Shown one piece after another: positions 40,642-51,288 of a stretch of DNA of 64,000 bases. The stretch is from Tribonema minus (Eukaryota > Sar > Xanthophyceae > Tribonematales > Tribonemataceae): the NCBI GenBank assembly GCA_017506865.1, contig JAFCMP010000535.1, positions 372,001-436,000 on the forward strand, written 5' to 3'. The translations under genes were made by a program, and so were the position numbers. The first letter of the stretch is position 1. Each line of letters starts with the position of its first letter. The notes under the pieces were generated by a model, which was not told where the DNA came from, did not search any database, and saw only the letters and a list, made by a program, of their open reading frames with translations.

Positions 40642-42024
40642 TCATACTGCGCTGGCGTACAGGTGCGGGAACGTGTCGGCGAGCCAGGCGTTCACGTCCG
40701 CGTGCTTCTGCTTCGCGCACACGGCGACCATGGCGCGCGTGAACGCGAGGCCGCACGCGTGCGCCCACTGCAGCACGTTGAGGCGCCCCGCCAGCGCCGC
40801 CTGCGCGAAGACGCTAGGGTCCACGCCCTGGCCGCGGTGCTCCCACTGCATCGGCAGGCCGCGCGCGCGCAGCCACTCGAGCACGGGGACCTGCCCCGCG
40901 CGCCCCGCGTACCAGCCGATCCAAACATTCGCGCGCGCGCCGCCGCCGCCGCCGTCGACCAGCCACTGCAGCACCTCGACGCGCCCGCCCTCCGCGGCCG
41001 CGAACATCATGTCGCGCGCGTCGCACTGGCAGCGCGCCCACAGGTAGCGCACGACGCCCAGGTGCCCCGCGCCCGCCGCCGCGGCCCACGCGGACCCCGT
41101 GTACCCGTGCACGAGCGCGCAGTCATGCTCCAGCAGGTAGCGCACGCAGCGGAGGTGGCCGCGCTCGGCGGCGCGCAGCGCCGCGGGCGCGCGCAGCGCG
41201 CAGCGCGCGGCGCCGTGCAGCCAGCGTAGCGCCTCCACGTGCCCGCCGCCCGCCGCAGCCTCTACGAGCTGACCCGGCTCCAGCCAGCGGTGGCCAAGCT
41301 GCTCGTAGAACCACTGCAGGACGGGGAGGCGGCCCGCCTCCGCCGCCGCGACGCACGCGGGGATCGCCCACTTCCTGTTGCCGGCGCCGCCTTGGAGCCA
41401 GTCGAGGACCGGCACGTGGCCGCGGCGTGCCGCCGCGGCGGCGGCGCCGTCGGTGAGCGGGCAGCCTGCGCGCAGGCGCCACTCGAGGCACGCGGGGATG
41501 TCGCCGGCGGCGCGGCGCGTGCAGGCGCCGCGCAGCGGGCAGCAGCGGCCGTGCAGCCACTCCACGACGTCGACGCGGCCCGAGGCGGCCGCAGCGTCGT
41601 AGATGTGGGGCCCCAGTGGACAGCTTAGGGCGCTGGCCCACTGCACGAGGCTCAGGGACGCCGCCATTGGGGCCACGTTTGATTGTTTAAGCGGGTGCAG
41701 GGTAGTGTAGAGGCCGCGCCATTCACGGTTCACGGAGGCAATCTGGATGTGGTGGCCGGGGCCGAGCGTGTCCAGCACGCCCGCCCATAGGCCCCACTCA
41801 GCTCCCACTGGTACACATGCGAGAGAGAGCATACGCGAAAGAACGGCATGAGGCTGCCCGCTAGCAGACACGTGTTTTCGATGCGCATTTGCGTTTGAAT
41901 CAGTGTTCACGCAGTAATACCTGCGACGCGTTAGTGGCACCGCGTAGTCGCATTTGCTAGCAACAGTGTGGCAGGATCATGCCATGAGTGACTTACCCTT
42001 GCGTCGCGAGGCTGGCTCAGGCAT
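40642..42024 (-). CDS. Ankyrin-repeat protein with short F-box-like N-terminus
   Basis: Two exons, 42024-41997 and 41807-40642, join in phase to 397 residues (MPEPASRRK, then VGAEWGLWAGVL). Residues about 14-50 (WAGVLDTLGPGHHIQIA, VNREWRGLY) resemble the N-terminal F-box-like segment common in algal and giant-virus ankyrin proteins. The rest is about ten diverged ankyrin repeats of the W-L-x-x-x-G/C-P-L type (VVEWLHGRCCPLRG, VLDWLQGG, VLQWFYEQLG, ALRWLHGAARC, VRYLLEHDC, VLQWLVDGG, VLEWLRARGLPM, VLQWAHACGL). Such proteins are protein-binding scaffolds, sometimes substrate receptors of SCF ubiquitin ligases. GC content is far above the surroundings, which reflects coding bias. The stop at 40642 abuts the CAG microsatellite. 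Confidence 0.82.
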
Positions 42025-42129
42025 GTTAGCTCCTGTTTGGATCTGTCGCGCTACTTGCCAAGATCGATGACGAAAGTGGAAGTAGACACCCGCCTTTGCA
42101 TGACGCAACTCTATCGCCTAGCACAAGGC

Positions 42130-44250
42130 TCAGAGATCCACAGTCAAGGTTGAAGTTTGGCTTGAAGTTTTCGCTTTTGAAGTGAGAGGTGGAGTAGTGG
42201 TTATGTTGAAGCATGGCGAGATCGAGAAGCCAGACTCAGCGGACAGACGCCAACCTGATGCTGAGCGATCTGCAGATCGTTGCACAGAGGAGTCTGCTGC
42301 CTGCGGAAGCCAGATAGGTGTTCGCTGTAGCCGCTGAGGACGCCCCCGCCCACGTACACCTTTACGGCAACGGGGAGCTTGACAGCTGCAGTTTTCCGCA
42401 CTGCACACAGAGGGTGGCAGACTCAGCGACCCCGCCCAGTATCATCAGCCGGCTGGTGCGCCGCAAAGTGGTGAGCCTGGTGGTGGCAGGAAAGTTCTCT
42501 TCCACCTCATGTCTTGCACTCCCGTCTACACTTACAGGCCTGTTCCACGTCAGTGTGACTGAAAGCCTCGCTGCCGGCCCGCTACCTCTAAGCCTGACGT
42601 CACTATCTGTATCCATAAACAATTTTGATGGCTCCAGTGGCAGCGATGCCAACGAAATCTGGCATGAGCGGCTGGCAGCACTCATTGCAGCAGCGCCGCC
42701 TACGCTGGCCTCGCTGGAGCTGGAGTACTTTTATACGGAGCCACTGCTGCAGCCGCTGCAGCTGCCTCTACGGCTGCGGGAGCTTACCCTACGACATGCT
42801 TGGGAAATGGACGAGCCTTTGCAACTCATCAGTGATACCATTCTGCTGAGCAGCCTCCACAAGCTGACCCTCGACAATTACTATATTGGGCCGGACTTCC
42901 AGCTGCCGAGTGAACTGCGCACTCTGCGTCTGTTGAGGTGCAACCTACAGTGGCATCTCAAGTGGCGGCAGAGGCGCCGACAGCGGCAGCGCCGTCGTCA
43001 ATGGAGGGTGCATCAGCCCATTCCCTTCGCTTCCTGACAGCCTCGCTGCCTTAGACCTGGAGTCCTTATACTGTGACGAAGTCGGTGATGTCAATGGAGA
43101 TCATGAGCACCCGGTGCTGGTGCTGCCGCTGGGCATCAAGCACCTGCGCATCGGACGCGAGCGAGCTCACAACAGAGACACTTTCAATGACCCCCTGGGC
43201 CCGCTGCCGCCATCGCTGCGCACGCTGCTCATCGACCACCCCAGCGGCTGCCCAGCGCTGCCGCCGCTGCCGCCAGGCCTGCGCGAGATGACACTCAACA
43301 GGTACGAGGATGAGCTGTGGACGCCGCTGCCGCCTTGCCTGGAGGTGCTGGAGCTGCGCGGCTGGCATGAGTGGCAGCGGGTGGACGACGCGCTAGCTAC
43401 TGTCGGCGGCAACCTTCGGCGCCTGACGCTGATCGGACCGGTACCAGGCGTGAGCTTGCACTCGGCCATTGGTCCACTGCCCGCCACACTCACTCACTTC
43501 ACGTGCTGGCTGCTCACTTCACGTGCTGGCTGCGGGGTTCTCAGGACGCGAACAGCAGCAGCAGCGATGCTCAGCTGCGGTTGCTGCCGCATTGCCTTCA
43601 GGAGCTGCGCGTCAACGGCGTCACGCTGCCGGCGGCGCTGCCAGCGTCGCTGCGCCTCGTGCGGCTCGGCACGGACGTAGACATGAGCGCACTCGAGGAG
43701 CTCTTAAGCGTACCGTGCAGGCGCGTGGAGGTTGGGCGCACGAGGCACATCGACTGAGGATGCGGCGCAGCCGCAGGGGGGGGCTCGAAACACCTGTCGG
43801 CGCACTGGCGGCCTTTGGAGGCTAGGCAGCGGCGAAAGCGGAGAGAGTCGGCGATGAGGAGCATGCACTGGCGACAGAGGTAGTACACTGGAAGCAGCAA
43901 GGGCGGCGCAATGTGCCGCAGGCGGTACAGCGGACAGCAGCGGCGTTGCAGGGCAGAGGCTGGGTGCAGCTCAGCACAGCGACAAGCTGGGCTAGACGCA
44001 CGTTGTCAGCAGCTTGGCGGTGCGAGGGGAGCGATCATTGTGGGGAAGGCGTGCGTGTATCTCAGGGGGCGGTGCAGCTGAAGGCCAGGTATGCAAAGCT
44101 GTCTTTGTTGTGCTCAACAGAGTCAAGAGCAGCAGCAGTGGCAGCGAGCTTTAGCTGCGATGCAGGGCTCAGTGCGTCCAAGCAAGCATCATGATACATG
44201 TATTTGTATTTTGAGCCATTGGAGTCACAGCGCTCGTACCACCTTCGTGA
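42130..44250 (+). repeat. LRR segmental duplication, unit 1
   Basis: About 2.1 kb related to 45110-47330 and 51190-53270. Homology covers TTGAAGTT motifs upstream, the LRR gene, a G-tract after the stop, and a 3' flank containing GCGGAGAGAGT, TACTCCACTGGAAGCAGCAA or a variant, and CATGATACATG. Confidence 0.85.
42213..43757 (+). pseudogene. FNIP-like leucine-rich-repeat protein, copy 1 (broken)
   Basis: ATG at 42213. After 34 codons a TAG at about 42315 interrupts the region that reads AEAWACRRTVF in copy 3. The body then reads as LRR/FNIP-like repeats (LPSTLTGLFHV, LPLRLRELTLRH, LPPLPPGLREMTL, LPPCLEVLELRGW). A frame change near 43000-43030 falls in the hinge that is also shifted in copy 3. 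A second falls at 43493-43532, where a perfect 20-bp tandem duplication shifts the frame. The last part (LRLLPHCLQELRVNGV, TDVDMSALEELL) runs to a stop at 43757. The family is a protein-interaction repeat; no catalytic domain is seen. Confidence 0.82.
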
Positions 44251-45109
44251 CTCTGTTGCTGTGTGTGCGCTATCTTGACGACTGCAGAGCGTATAGGCGT
44301 CTTGTTGCCGTGTTCCTGTTGTCAAAACGCGTGCTGCTCTGTCACCTGCTACGTGTGAGCCGCACCTGGGTGTTGCCTATGAATCAACAGCAGTGATCAA
44401 GCACACCTACATTCAGTGGGTAATGCTGGTTGCCAACAGGGTATGGTGTGCTTTGCTCAGATTGCCTTTTCTCTCGTCGAGTGCTCCCAAGATGGCGCCC
44501 TGTGGTTGCTATAGTCAGCTGCCTTCGGTTGCACGATGCGGTAACTCCAACCCAAACTGGGTACCTGCGATGAGAAACGGCAACAAGCATGTGCAGCAAT
44601 TTGCACGTCAGCCTGAGAGTGAAGAGCGCATGCGCCGGCGCGGCACACCTTCAACCATGCCTGCTATGTGACATGCATGGTAATGCACTTGACATTGACG
44701 TGCTTGTGTCAACTCAGGTCTTTCCTGCAGCACTTGTGTGTATCTTTGCTGTGAGTGCATAGCAATCATGCAGTGGCTACATGCATTGTTTATGACCACA
44801 TCCATGTGATGCAGCCATGGAAGTGGCTGGTTTTTGAGGCGATCATCATGTCATGTCATTGACCGGTATGCGCAAGGGTCTCGCTAGTAGTCGACTCTCA
44901 AGGGTGATGTGGAACAGCAACACTCCGTTTTTCATAACAATTCATGTTCTGCGGGGAGATGGTGTGGATTTGTATATAGCACAGGCAGGCGAGAGCTGTC
45001 GTGAAGTCAGGGGGAATTTGGACAGCCGCCCGGACGGGGGCGCCCCGCGAACGCTCGAGGCGCAAGTCAGTGAGCGTGTTTCATTTGGGTTTCGGCACAG
45101 CACATCTTT
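44250..45109. other. Spacer after LRR unit 1
   Basis: Partly homologous to 47440-47620 (GTTGCCAA, AAGATGGCGCC or GAGATGGCGCC, GTGATTGCTATA or a variant), so the segmental duplication extends weakly past the LRR unit. No gene is supported. Confidence 0.4.
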
Positions 45110-45255
45110 GGTCTCCGGAGTTCAACTCGAAGTTCTTGTTTTGATGTCTCCGGGAGTTTAACTTGAAGTTCTATGTCTCCGGAGTTCAACTTGAAGTTAT
45201 CAACTGAAGTTGAAGTTCTTGTCTCGGAGTTCAACTTGAAGTTCATGATGCAGGA
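45110..45255. repeat. GGAGTTCAACTTGAAGTT minisatellite
   Basis: Four degenerate units of about 30-45 bp (TCTCCGGAGTTCAACTTGAAGTT) precede LRR copy 2. Isolated TTGAAGTTT motifs stand in the equivalent place before copies 1 (42148-42180) and 3 (51227-51233). Confidence 0.8.
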
Positions 45256-45317
45256 GAGGCAGGCCAGGCAGAAAGAAGCAGTTAGCAAATGGTGATAACG
45301 AGGAGCAAAGTACAGCG

Positions 45318-46838
45318 AGCTCGCGGCGATCTGCTACTGAGCGCTCTGCAGATCGCTGCATAGAGGCGTCTGCTGCCTAGGGAGGCGTGGGCTGCAGCAG
45401 GACGGTGTTTGCTTTGGCCGCTGAGCATGCCCCCGTCAAAATACACTGTTACGGCAATGGCAGGCGCGGCGACCGCAGCCTTCTGCAGTATTGGGTGATC
45501 AGCCCAGCCAACCCTCCTGGTGTCATTAGCCAGCTGCTGCTGCGCCGCAAGGTGGTTCGCCTGACGGCAGAGGGATGTTTCTCCTCTTACACAGAAGTAC
45601 CATTTCTGTCTACCCTTACAGGCCTTAAACTCAAGAACGTGAGAGGCGGCTTCGCTTCCAACCCGCTACCTGCGAGCCTGACTTCACTCGCAATACTCAT
45701 ATCCGGCGAGGAAGACTTCAGTGGTGACGACGCCGTTGACATCCGGCAGGCGCGCCTGGCAACGCTCATTGCAGCAGCGCCGCCCACACTGGCCTCGCTC
45801 GATGTAGACTGCTTCAGCCTGGAGTCACTGCCGCAGCCTCTGCAGCTGCCGTCGCGGCTGCGGGAGCTGAAGCTGCGGGAGTATTGCGTTGTGAACGAGT
45901 CAGGTTCACGGCCAATCGGCGATACCATTCTGCCGAGCAGCCTCGACAAGCTGACCCATGAAGAGTATGAAATCGGACCACATCTACAGCTGCCGAGGGA
46001 CCTGCGCACGCTATGTCTGGATAACTGCATCCTCAACTGGCGCTTGATGAAGTACGGCAGAGGCGGCACCGACGCGAATGGCGGCCGCATCAATCAGTTC
46101 CCTGCGCTTCCTGACGGCCTCATCACGCTAGAGCTGGAGTCCTTGTTCTCTGCTGATTACGGTTGCCAGCACCCGGTGCTGACGCTGCCGCCGAACACAC
46201 AGCACCTGCGCGTCACATGCGAGCGATCCAACGACCCGGAACTCGTGTTCAGTGGCCCCCTGGGCCCGCTACCGCCATCGCTGCGCACGCTGGTGTTTGA
46301 CTACCCCGAAGGCTGTGCAGAGCTGCCGCCGCTGCCGCCAGGCCTGCGCGAGCTGACGCTAGGCAAGTACGAGCACGGTCTGCCGGCGCCGCTGCCGCCC
46401 TCTCTGGAGGCACTAGCCATTGGTGAGTGGAGCGAGCGGCAGCGTGTGCACGACGCGCTTGCCACTGCCGGCGGCGGCAATCTTCAGCGCTTGTCACTGC
46501 TGGGCTGGTCACCGGGCGGGAGCCTGCGCTCAGCCATCGGTCCTCTGCCCGCCACGCTCACTCATTTCACGTGCTGGCTGGATTGCGGCGAGGACGATGA
46601 GGATGAGGATGAGGAGGAGGAGGATAGCTACAGCAGCAATGCTCAGCTGCCTTTGCTGCCGCAGGGCCTGCAGGAGCTGTGCGTCGACGGAGTCGCGCTG
46701 CCGACGGCGCTGCCAGCGTCGCTGCGCGTCATGCGGCTTGGCGAGGACGTCGACATGAGCGCGCTGGAAGTGCCCTTGGACATGCAGGGGAGGCACGTGG
46801 AGGTGGGGTATGAGAATTACTCCGCAACGTTTACGTGA
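45318..46838 (+). pseudogene. FNIP-like leucine-rich-repeat protein, copy 2 (start region lost, body intact)
   Basis: The body from about 45390 to the stop at 46838 is one open frame of more than 480 codons, the longest of the three copies. It has about a dozen LRR/FNIP-like repeats (LPPGLRELTLGKYE, LPPSLEALAIGEW, LLPQGLQELCVDGV) and an acidic run (EDDEDEDEEEED) before the last repeats. The first 30 codons, intact in copy 3, are spoiled here: a CAG-to-TAG change in the IAAQR motif and a one-base deletion in AWACRR. No ATG occurs in the N-terminal half of the open frame. It may be untranslated, or may use an upstream exon or a non-AUG start. Because the body is so well preserved, the loss must be recent or the body still selected. 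Confidence 0.72.
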
Positions 46839-47330
46839 CAGTGTCGCGCAGCGGCAGGGGGGGGGGGGGGGGGGGGAGTGCAGGCAGTGGCGATAGCGGA
46901 GAGAGTAGGCCATGAGGGGCATGCAGCGGCGACGGAGGTACTCCACTGGAAGCAGCAAAGGCGGCGCAGTGTGCTGCAGAATGGCAACGGCAGAAGGGTG
47001 ACGGCAAAGCTGCCAAAGGCGGCGCGTTGACCAGCAGCGGCATTGCAGGTGCGCATGCAGGTAGCAACTCGGAGTGTAGGGTTAGTGAGCACACGGCATT
47101 CTGTTGAGCACACGGCATTGTGTAGATTTCAAGCGGGGGGAATGTGGCATCAGATTGACAATTGTCAGCTGTTGCTTTCATTAGTGTCGCGACGTAGTCA
47201 TAAGCAGAGACCACTGAGACAGCCATGCTGTGACGCAAATGCGATGCAGCTATAGGGTCTTGTGCGCTCATGCAAGTTTCATGATACATGCACCTTCTAC
47301 CACTGGATTCGCGGCGCTCATGCCCTGTCT

Positions 47331-48566
47331 TCGCCTTTGCTGCGGTATGCGCACCAGCTACGTACTGGAGACCCCTACTCTACAACACAGCGCGTGTGAC
47401 AGGCAAGCTGCTTACCAAATGCGCATTACGATCACATGTGCTAATAGTATGTGACCTGCTCAGTACAGCTTGCTGTTGCCAATGACCAGGCTCACCGCAA
47501 TGCGATAACGTGGGTCTGCCAGACAATGGTCGCATGATGGCATATTTGCACCGCCCACTTTGCTGCGTGTGCCGACCGAGTTTGAGATGGCGCCTGTGAT
47601 TGCTATATGCGTTCAGCGAGGTTTTGCATGGCATCCGCAAGTGACAGGTATTGAAATGAGCACTGGTTTGCAGTCAGGTTTGTGCACTTGAAGTAGGTGC
47701 AGTAGATCTTCAAAAACACATGTCGCAAGATAGCACTGCAAAGATTGTGACACACTATGCAACACAAATTGAATGTGACATCCAACGAGTCAGTCAACAA
47801 TGCATCTTGAGCATGTGTGTGTTGTGGTGAAAATGCAGCGGAAATGTGTCAGAGAACACGAGAAATATAGCAAAAATGGTTTAGAAATGCATGGTGATGG
47901 AATTGCCTCCTGCCAACTGCATTTCAAAAAAACTATTGAACTAAGTTTCTCAACTTCATCTGCTGACCTACTGGGCGTAGCTACATACCATTATAAGAAG
48001 TTCGATGCACAAGCAAACATGTACGTATGCATGACACTTCATTCGGTGCTCTGACGCATAATGTGAAGGCTGGCCGTCCATGACAACATGCACTGAAAAG
48101 GGTAGCGCCAGCACATTGTATGGCGCAAGTTTGGAGGGGCAGCAGGATGCATCATAATCAATTGCATATGCTAGCTTGCAGAAATTGACCGCGGAGCATC
48201 ACAGCCTTGCAAAACAGACACACTGTGTGTGGCACAAGCCTGTTGAAGCAGAAACATGGGACACCAATAGTCAGTACAACACATGCGGATCAAGCTCTGC
48301 CTGCATTGCTTTGTGTTATCATTCACTCCTATACAAGTTGCACGTCTGATGGACGAGGGTGCTCGCTGTGTAACAGAGAGTGCGTTGCAGACTCGTGCAT
48401 GAAGGGCGATTTTGGCTTTGTAGCAAAGACTGCAGGCTCATGCATGATGCTGTGCATCATGGCCACATAGAGTAGCTTGAACATGTGTACGGGGCACCGT
48501 TCTGCAGTGCTCAGTGGTGTGCGATGCACGCGCGTTTGTGCAGAGGACAGTCTGTACAGTCTCTCA
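47331..48566. other. Spacer after LRR unit 2
   Basis: No gene is supported. A plus-strand open stretch at 47800-48054 has composition unlike the coding exons of this window and no recognisable family. Confidence 0.4.
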
Positions 48567-51115
48567 TCAAGCGCCTCCCTCATCAGGCACGTCCCTCTTG
48601 TCTGCAAGTCTCACACCATCCTGATAAATGATACCTGTAACTGGTATCACGTCACACATGAGTAGCAGAAACTGAGCGTTTTCATTGCCGACCCTGTCGC
48701 GGTAGATCCGGAACCGCCCCTGCTCATCTTCAATGGGATCATGCATATCGCCAGAGATGCTGGCATAACAAGCTGCCACACTTGCCGGGCCATGCGCTGG
48801 CTTATAAACAGCCAGAGCTTTACGCGCGCAGGCAACCTTTTCACCTGCCAGCACCGCCTGGTCAGTCTCCTGCGCTAACTGTGTCCACCAAGCAATCCTG
48901 CCGCCACTTGACACTGTCTTCTTGAGTTTTGTGAAGGCCTGAAGAGCACCCTGGTCAGAAGGGTAGACCGTGGCCAGCTTTGATACCCAATACTCATCCA
49001 TAGCAATTTTTTCGCCAAACTCTATCAGTCCCCGCATGTGCATAAGCCCCAGCGCTCTCAGGAGCGCCGTGTTTGCCTGCAGCAGCACATGCCGGTACAG
49101 GGGGGTCACGATATAAGAGCGCTCGATATAAGAGCGGTCACAGTATAAGAGCGATCTGACGGCTGAACACGGATCTGGTCGATATAAGAGCGATTTGGCG
49201 CGCGCGGGGGAGACCGCTCTTATATCGTGCCCACCCACCACTTGCCGCCTCACGAACGATGCCTGAGCAGAGGATTTTGCGTGATATTCAACAACGCTCA
49301 AGCGCGTACTGATCAGTCACAGCGTATAGCGCACCGTGCGGTTGCTTTCCGGCTTAATTCACAGCCAACTTCAACTGTTGGCACGCTAACCCTAGCTATT
49401 TACTTCAAACCCTACGTCTAAGGCTAGGGTTAGCTCAGGGTTAACCCTAACTCTAGGTAAGCACAAGGACGATATAGGAGTGGGCACAGTATAAGAGCGG
49501 TGAGGCTGGCGGGACGGACCCGCTCTTATATCGTGACCCCCCTGTAACAGGATTCGGTGCGTGAGGGATGCACGGATCAGCTTGTCAACTCGTTGACAGA
49601 GGTTGATCTGACAGATAAGGCGGCATGTACGCATTTCATTCAACGGCCTGACAATAAACTGTGCATGTTGAGTGCATCTGCAGCCTCTGGAGCAGCTTAG
49701 CAGTAACAGTAGTGTCATCGGTGATGGCCTTAGCTGGTGTTGCCGACGGCGTTCTGCCACCAGCAACACCTGAGGACGATTGCCATCAGTGTGAAACAAG
49801 AAAACACGTACTGATAGTCGGAATTATGCGCTCAGGGTATGCGTTCAGGGTGGATTATGGTTTTCCACAAATGCTATCGCTCACTTGCCATAACAAACCT
49901 TGATCTGCATTACCGCTTCTGGTCTTGGCTTTGGTGCAGCCGATGTGTTCAAATGCACTGAATGTTGTTTGACAGACATGAGTGCATGAATGAACCCGCA
50001 TCTTTTGTCCTGGTGGTATGCATGAACAACACGCAGATAACCAGATGTAATACTTCGGCAGCAGTCGACACATGCCAGCCACTTAAGAGGCACAATTTCA
50101 ACGGAGTGGCAGGCATGCTCCCTTTCTACTGCTGCGCGCCCCATTACGGTGGAGTGTGGTTTTACCACACCGCATCCTGCTTGCTCTACATCAAGCAAGA
50201 GCAGGTCTTCAGCAGCATGCAATTCAATTTACTCCGGTGAGCCATCAATGGCCAATACAAGGTACTACAGCTCAGCGCGGACCAACTTCCATCTTACAAG
50301 TAGCACGGGCCGCAAGCCATTCAGTTGACACCGCTGCCTACAACTTGAAGCCCCACCTCGTACCACACCTCCACAACAAGAAACATCATGGCACATGATC
50401 ACTGCGCTCCGGCATCCGCGATTCAAATTGGAGTTCAGCGCAGAAGCAATGGGTGCATGTGGTATGCATACCTGCCTAAGTTGCCCCTCAATTTTGTCGC
50501 GCACAACAGCAGCAGTGTCTCTCTCCAAACGAGCAACCTGCATCGCCAGCTCTGCCTTCTCTCGCTCCGCGTCTGCGGCACGTGTCGCCATGTCGCTCTG
50601 CGCCTGGACGGCAGCTGCCACAGCAATCTGCACCTGGTAGTCCATTACTACTTCTGCTGCTTCTAGCGGCACCTGGCCGTTGAGCACCTGCTGCTTGGCT
50701 GCCTTGAGCTTTCTCGGTCCAACCTGTGAGCGACACAACAGTGGAGACATGTGATGTTGGCGGTTCAGGTATGTATGTATTACTATCGTGGATGTATGCA
50801 AAGAGGCGGAGCAGCGAAGCAACGCAGCAAAATCCTCCACAACATGCAGCATCAACGTCATCCAACTACTACAAATGAAAGCTGCATGTGTTCCGCTACA
50901 TACATGTGAGCAGCAGATGCAACACCACAACAGGGGGCAGAGCAGTACCCCACCTGCTAGAGCTCAATCAGACGTTGTCAAAGCGAAGGACTCACCGTGG
51001 AGGCTGACATCGAGATAATCCAGGTCTTGCCTTCTTGGCGAGGGCTCCATGACACTGACAACGAGAAGGCATCGGCTACGGCTGCGACAGCGAGCGCGTT
51101 GATGAGGATCTGCAT
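48567..51115 (-). CDS. Unrecognised 293-residue coiled-coil protein, three exons
   Basis: Exons 51115-50996 (40 codons), 50723-50472 (84 codons) and 49076-48567 (170 codons with stop) have GT-AG junctions in phase 0. Exon 1 is hydrophobic at its start (MQILINALAVAAVADAF). Exon 2 is an Ala/Glu/Lys-rich helix (EREKAELAMQVARLERD, VVRDKIEGQLRQ) that continues smoothly into exon 3 (ANTALLRALGLMHMRGLIEF), so a long coiled coil crosses the junction. Exon 3 then becomes globular (DEYWVSKLATVYPSDQGAL, RFRIYRDRVG, FLLLMCDVIPVTGIIYQ). Family unknown. A middle exon could be missed, since intron 2 is 1.4 kb. A MITE sits in that intron, 21 bp before the acceptor. The 5' end faces LRR copy 3 head to head at 173 bp. 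Confidence 0.55.
49098..49544. mobile_element. Non-autonomous MITE with 24-bp TIRs and TA target duplication (pogo/Tc1-mariner-like)
   Basis: Terminal inverted repeats are perfect for 24 bp and begin CAGGGGGGTCACGATATAAG, followed by AGCG. They are flanked by TA at 49096-49097 and 49545-49546. GATATAAGAGCG and AGTATAAGAGCG are repeated four to five times near both ends in both orientations, as sub-terminal repeats. The centre holds CCCTAACC-like inverted text (49385-49460). It has no coding capacity. TA target sites with CAG-starting ends fit the pogo branch of Tc1/mariner; the source transposase is not in the window. Confidence 0.88.
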
Positions 51116-51288
51116 GCGAACGCAAGTGCTTAATCACCAAAGTGAATTGTGCGAGGACCCACTGGGTCGGTTCCTGGGTACAGATCATGTTTTCATGAGC
51201 CAACAAGTCTTTTCAGGATCCCAAGGTTGAAGTTTCGATATGGCTTTAAGTTTTTCTTTGTGTAGTGAAAAGCCTGCACCCGCAGGGC
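51116..51288. promoter_or_regulatory. Possible bidirectional promoter between coiled-coil gene and LRR copy 3
   Basis: Only 173 bp separate two divergent start codons. The interval contains TTGAAGTTT, shared with the upstream regions of the other LRR copies. No TATA box is obvious. Confidence 0.4.

Larger units (their letters stand above)
45110..47330 (+). repeat. LRR segmental duplication, unit 2
   Basis: Second unit of the approximately 2.1-kb segment, including the LRR body, the G18 tract at 46858-46876 and the 3' flank through CATGATACATGCA at 47281. Confidence 0.85.

Noticed and set aside
40375-41229. 284-codon plus-strand frame opposite the ankyrin gene
   Set aside because: Antisense of a very GC-rich exon; the minus strand has clear ankyrin repeats and splice sites.
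49385-49460. True telomere or chromosome end
   Set aside because: CCCTAA-like text is short, degenerate and internal to a MITE.
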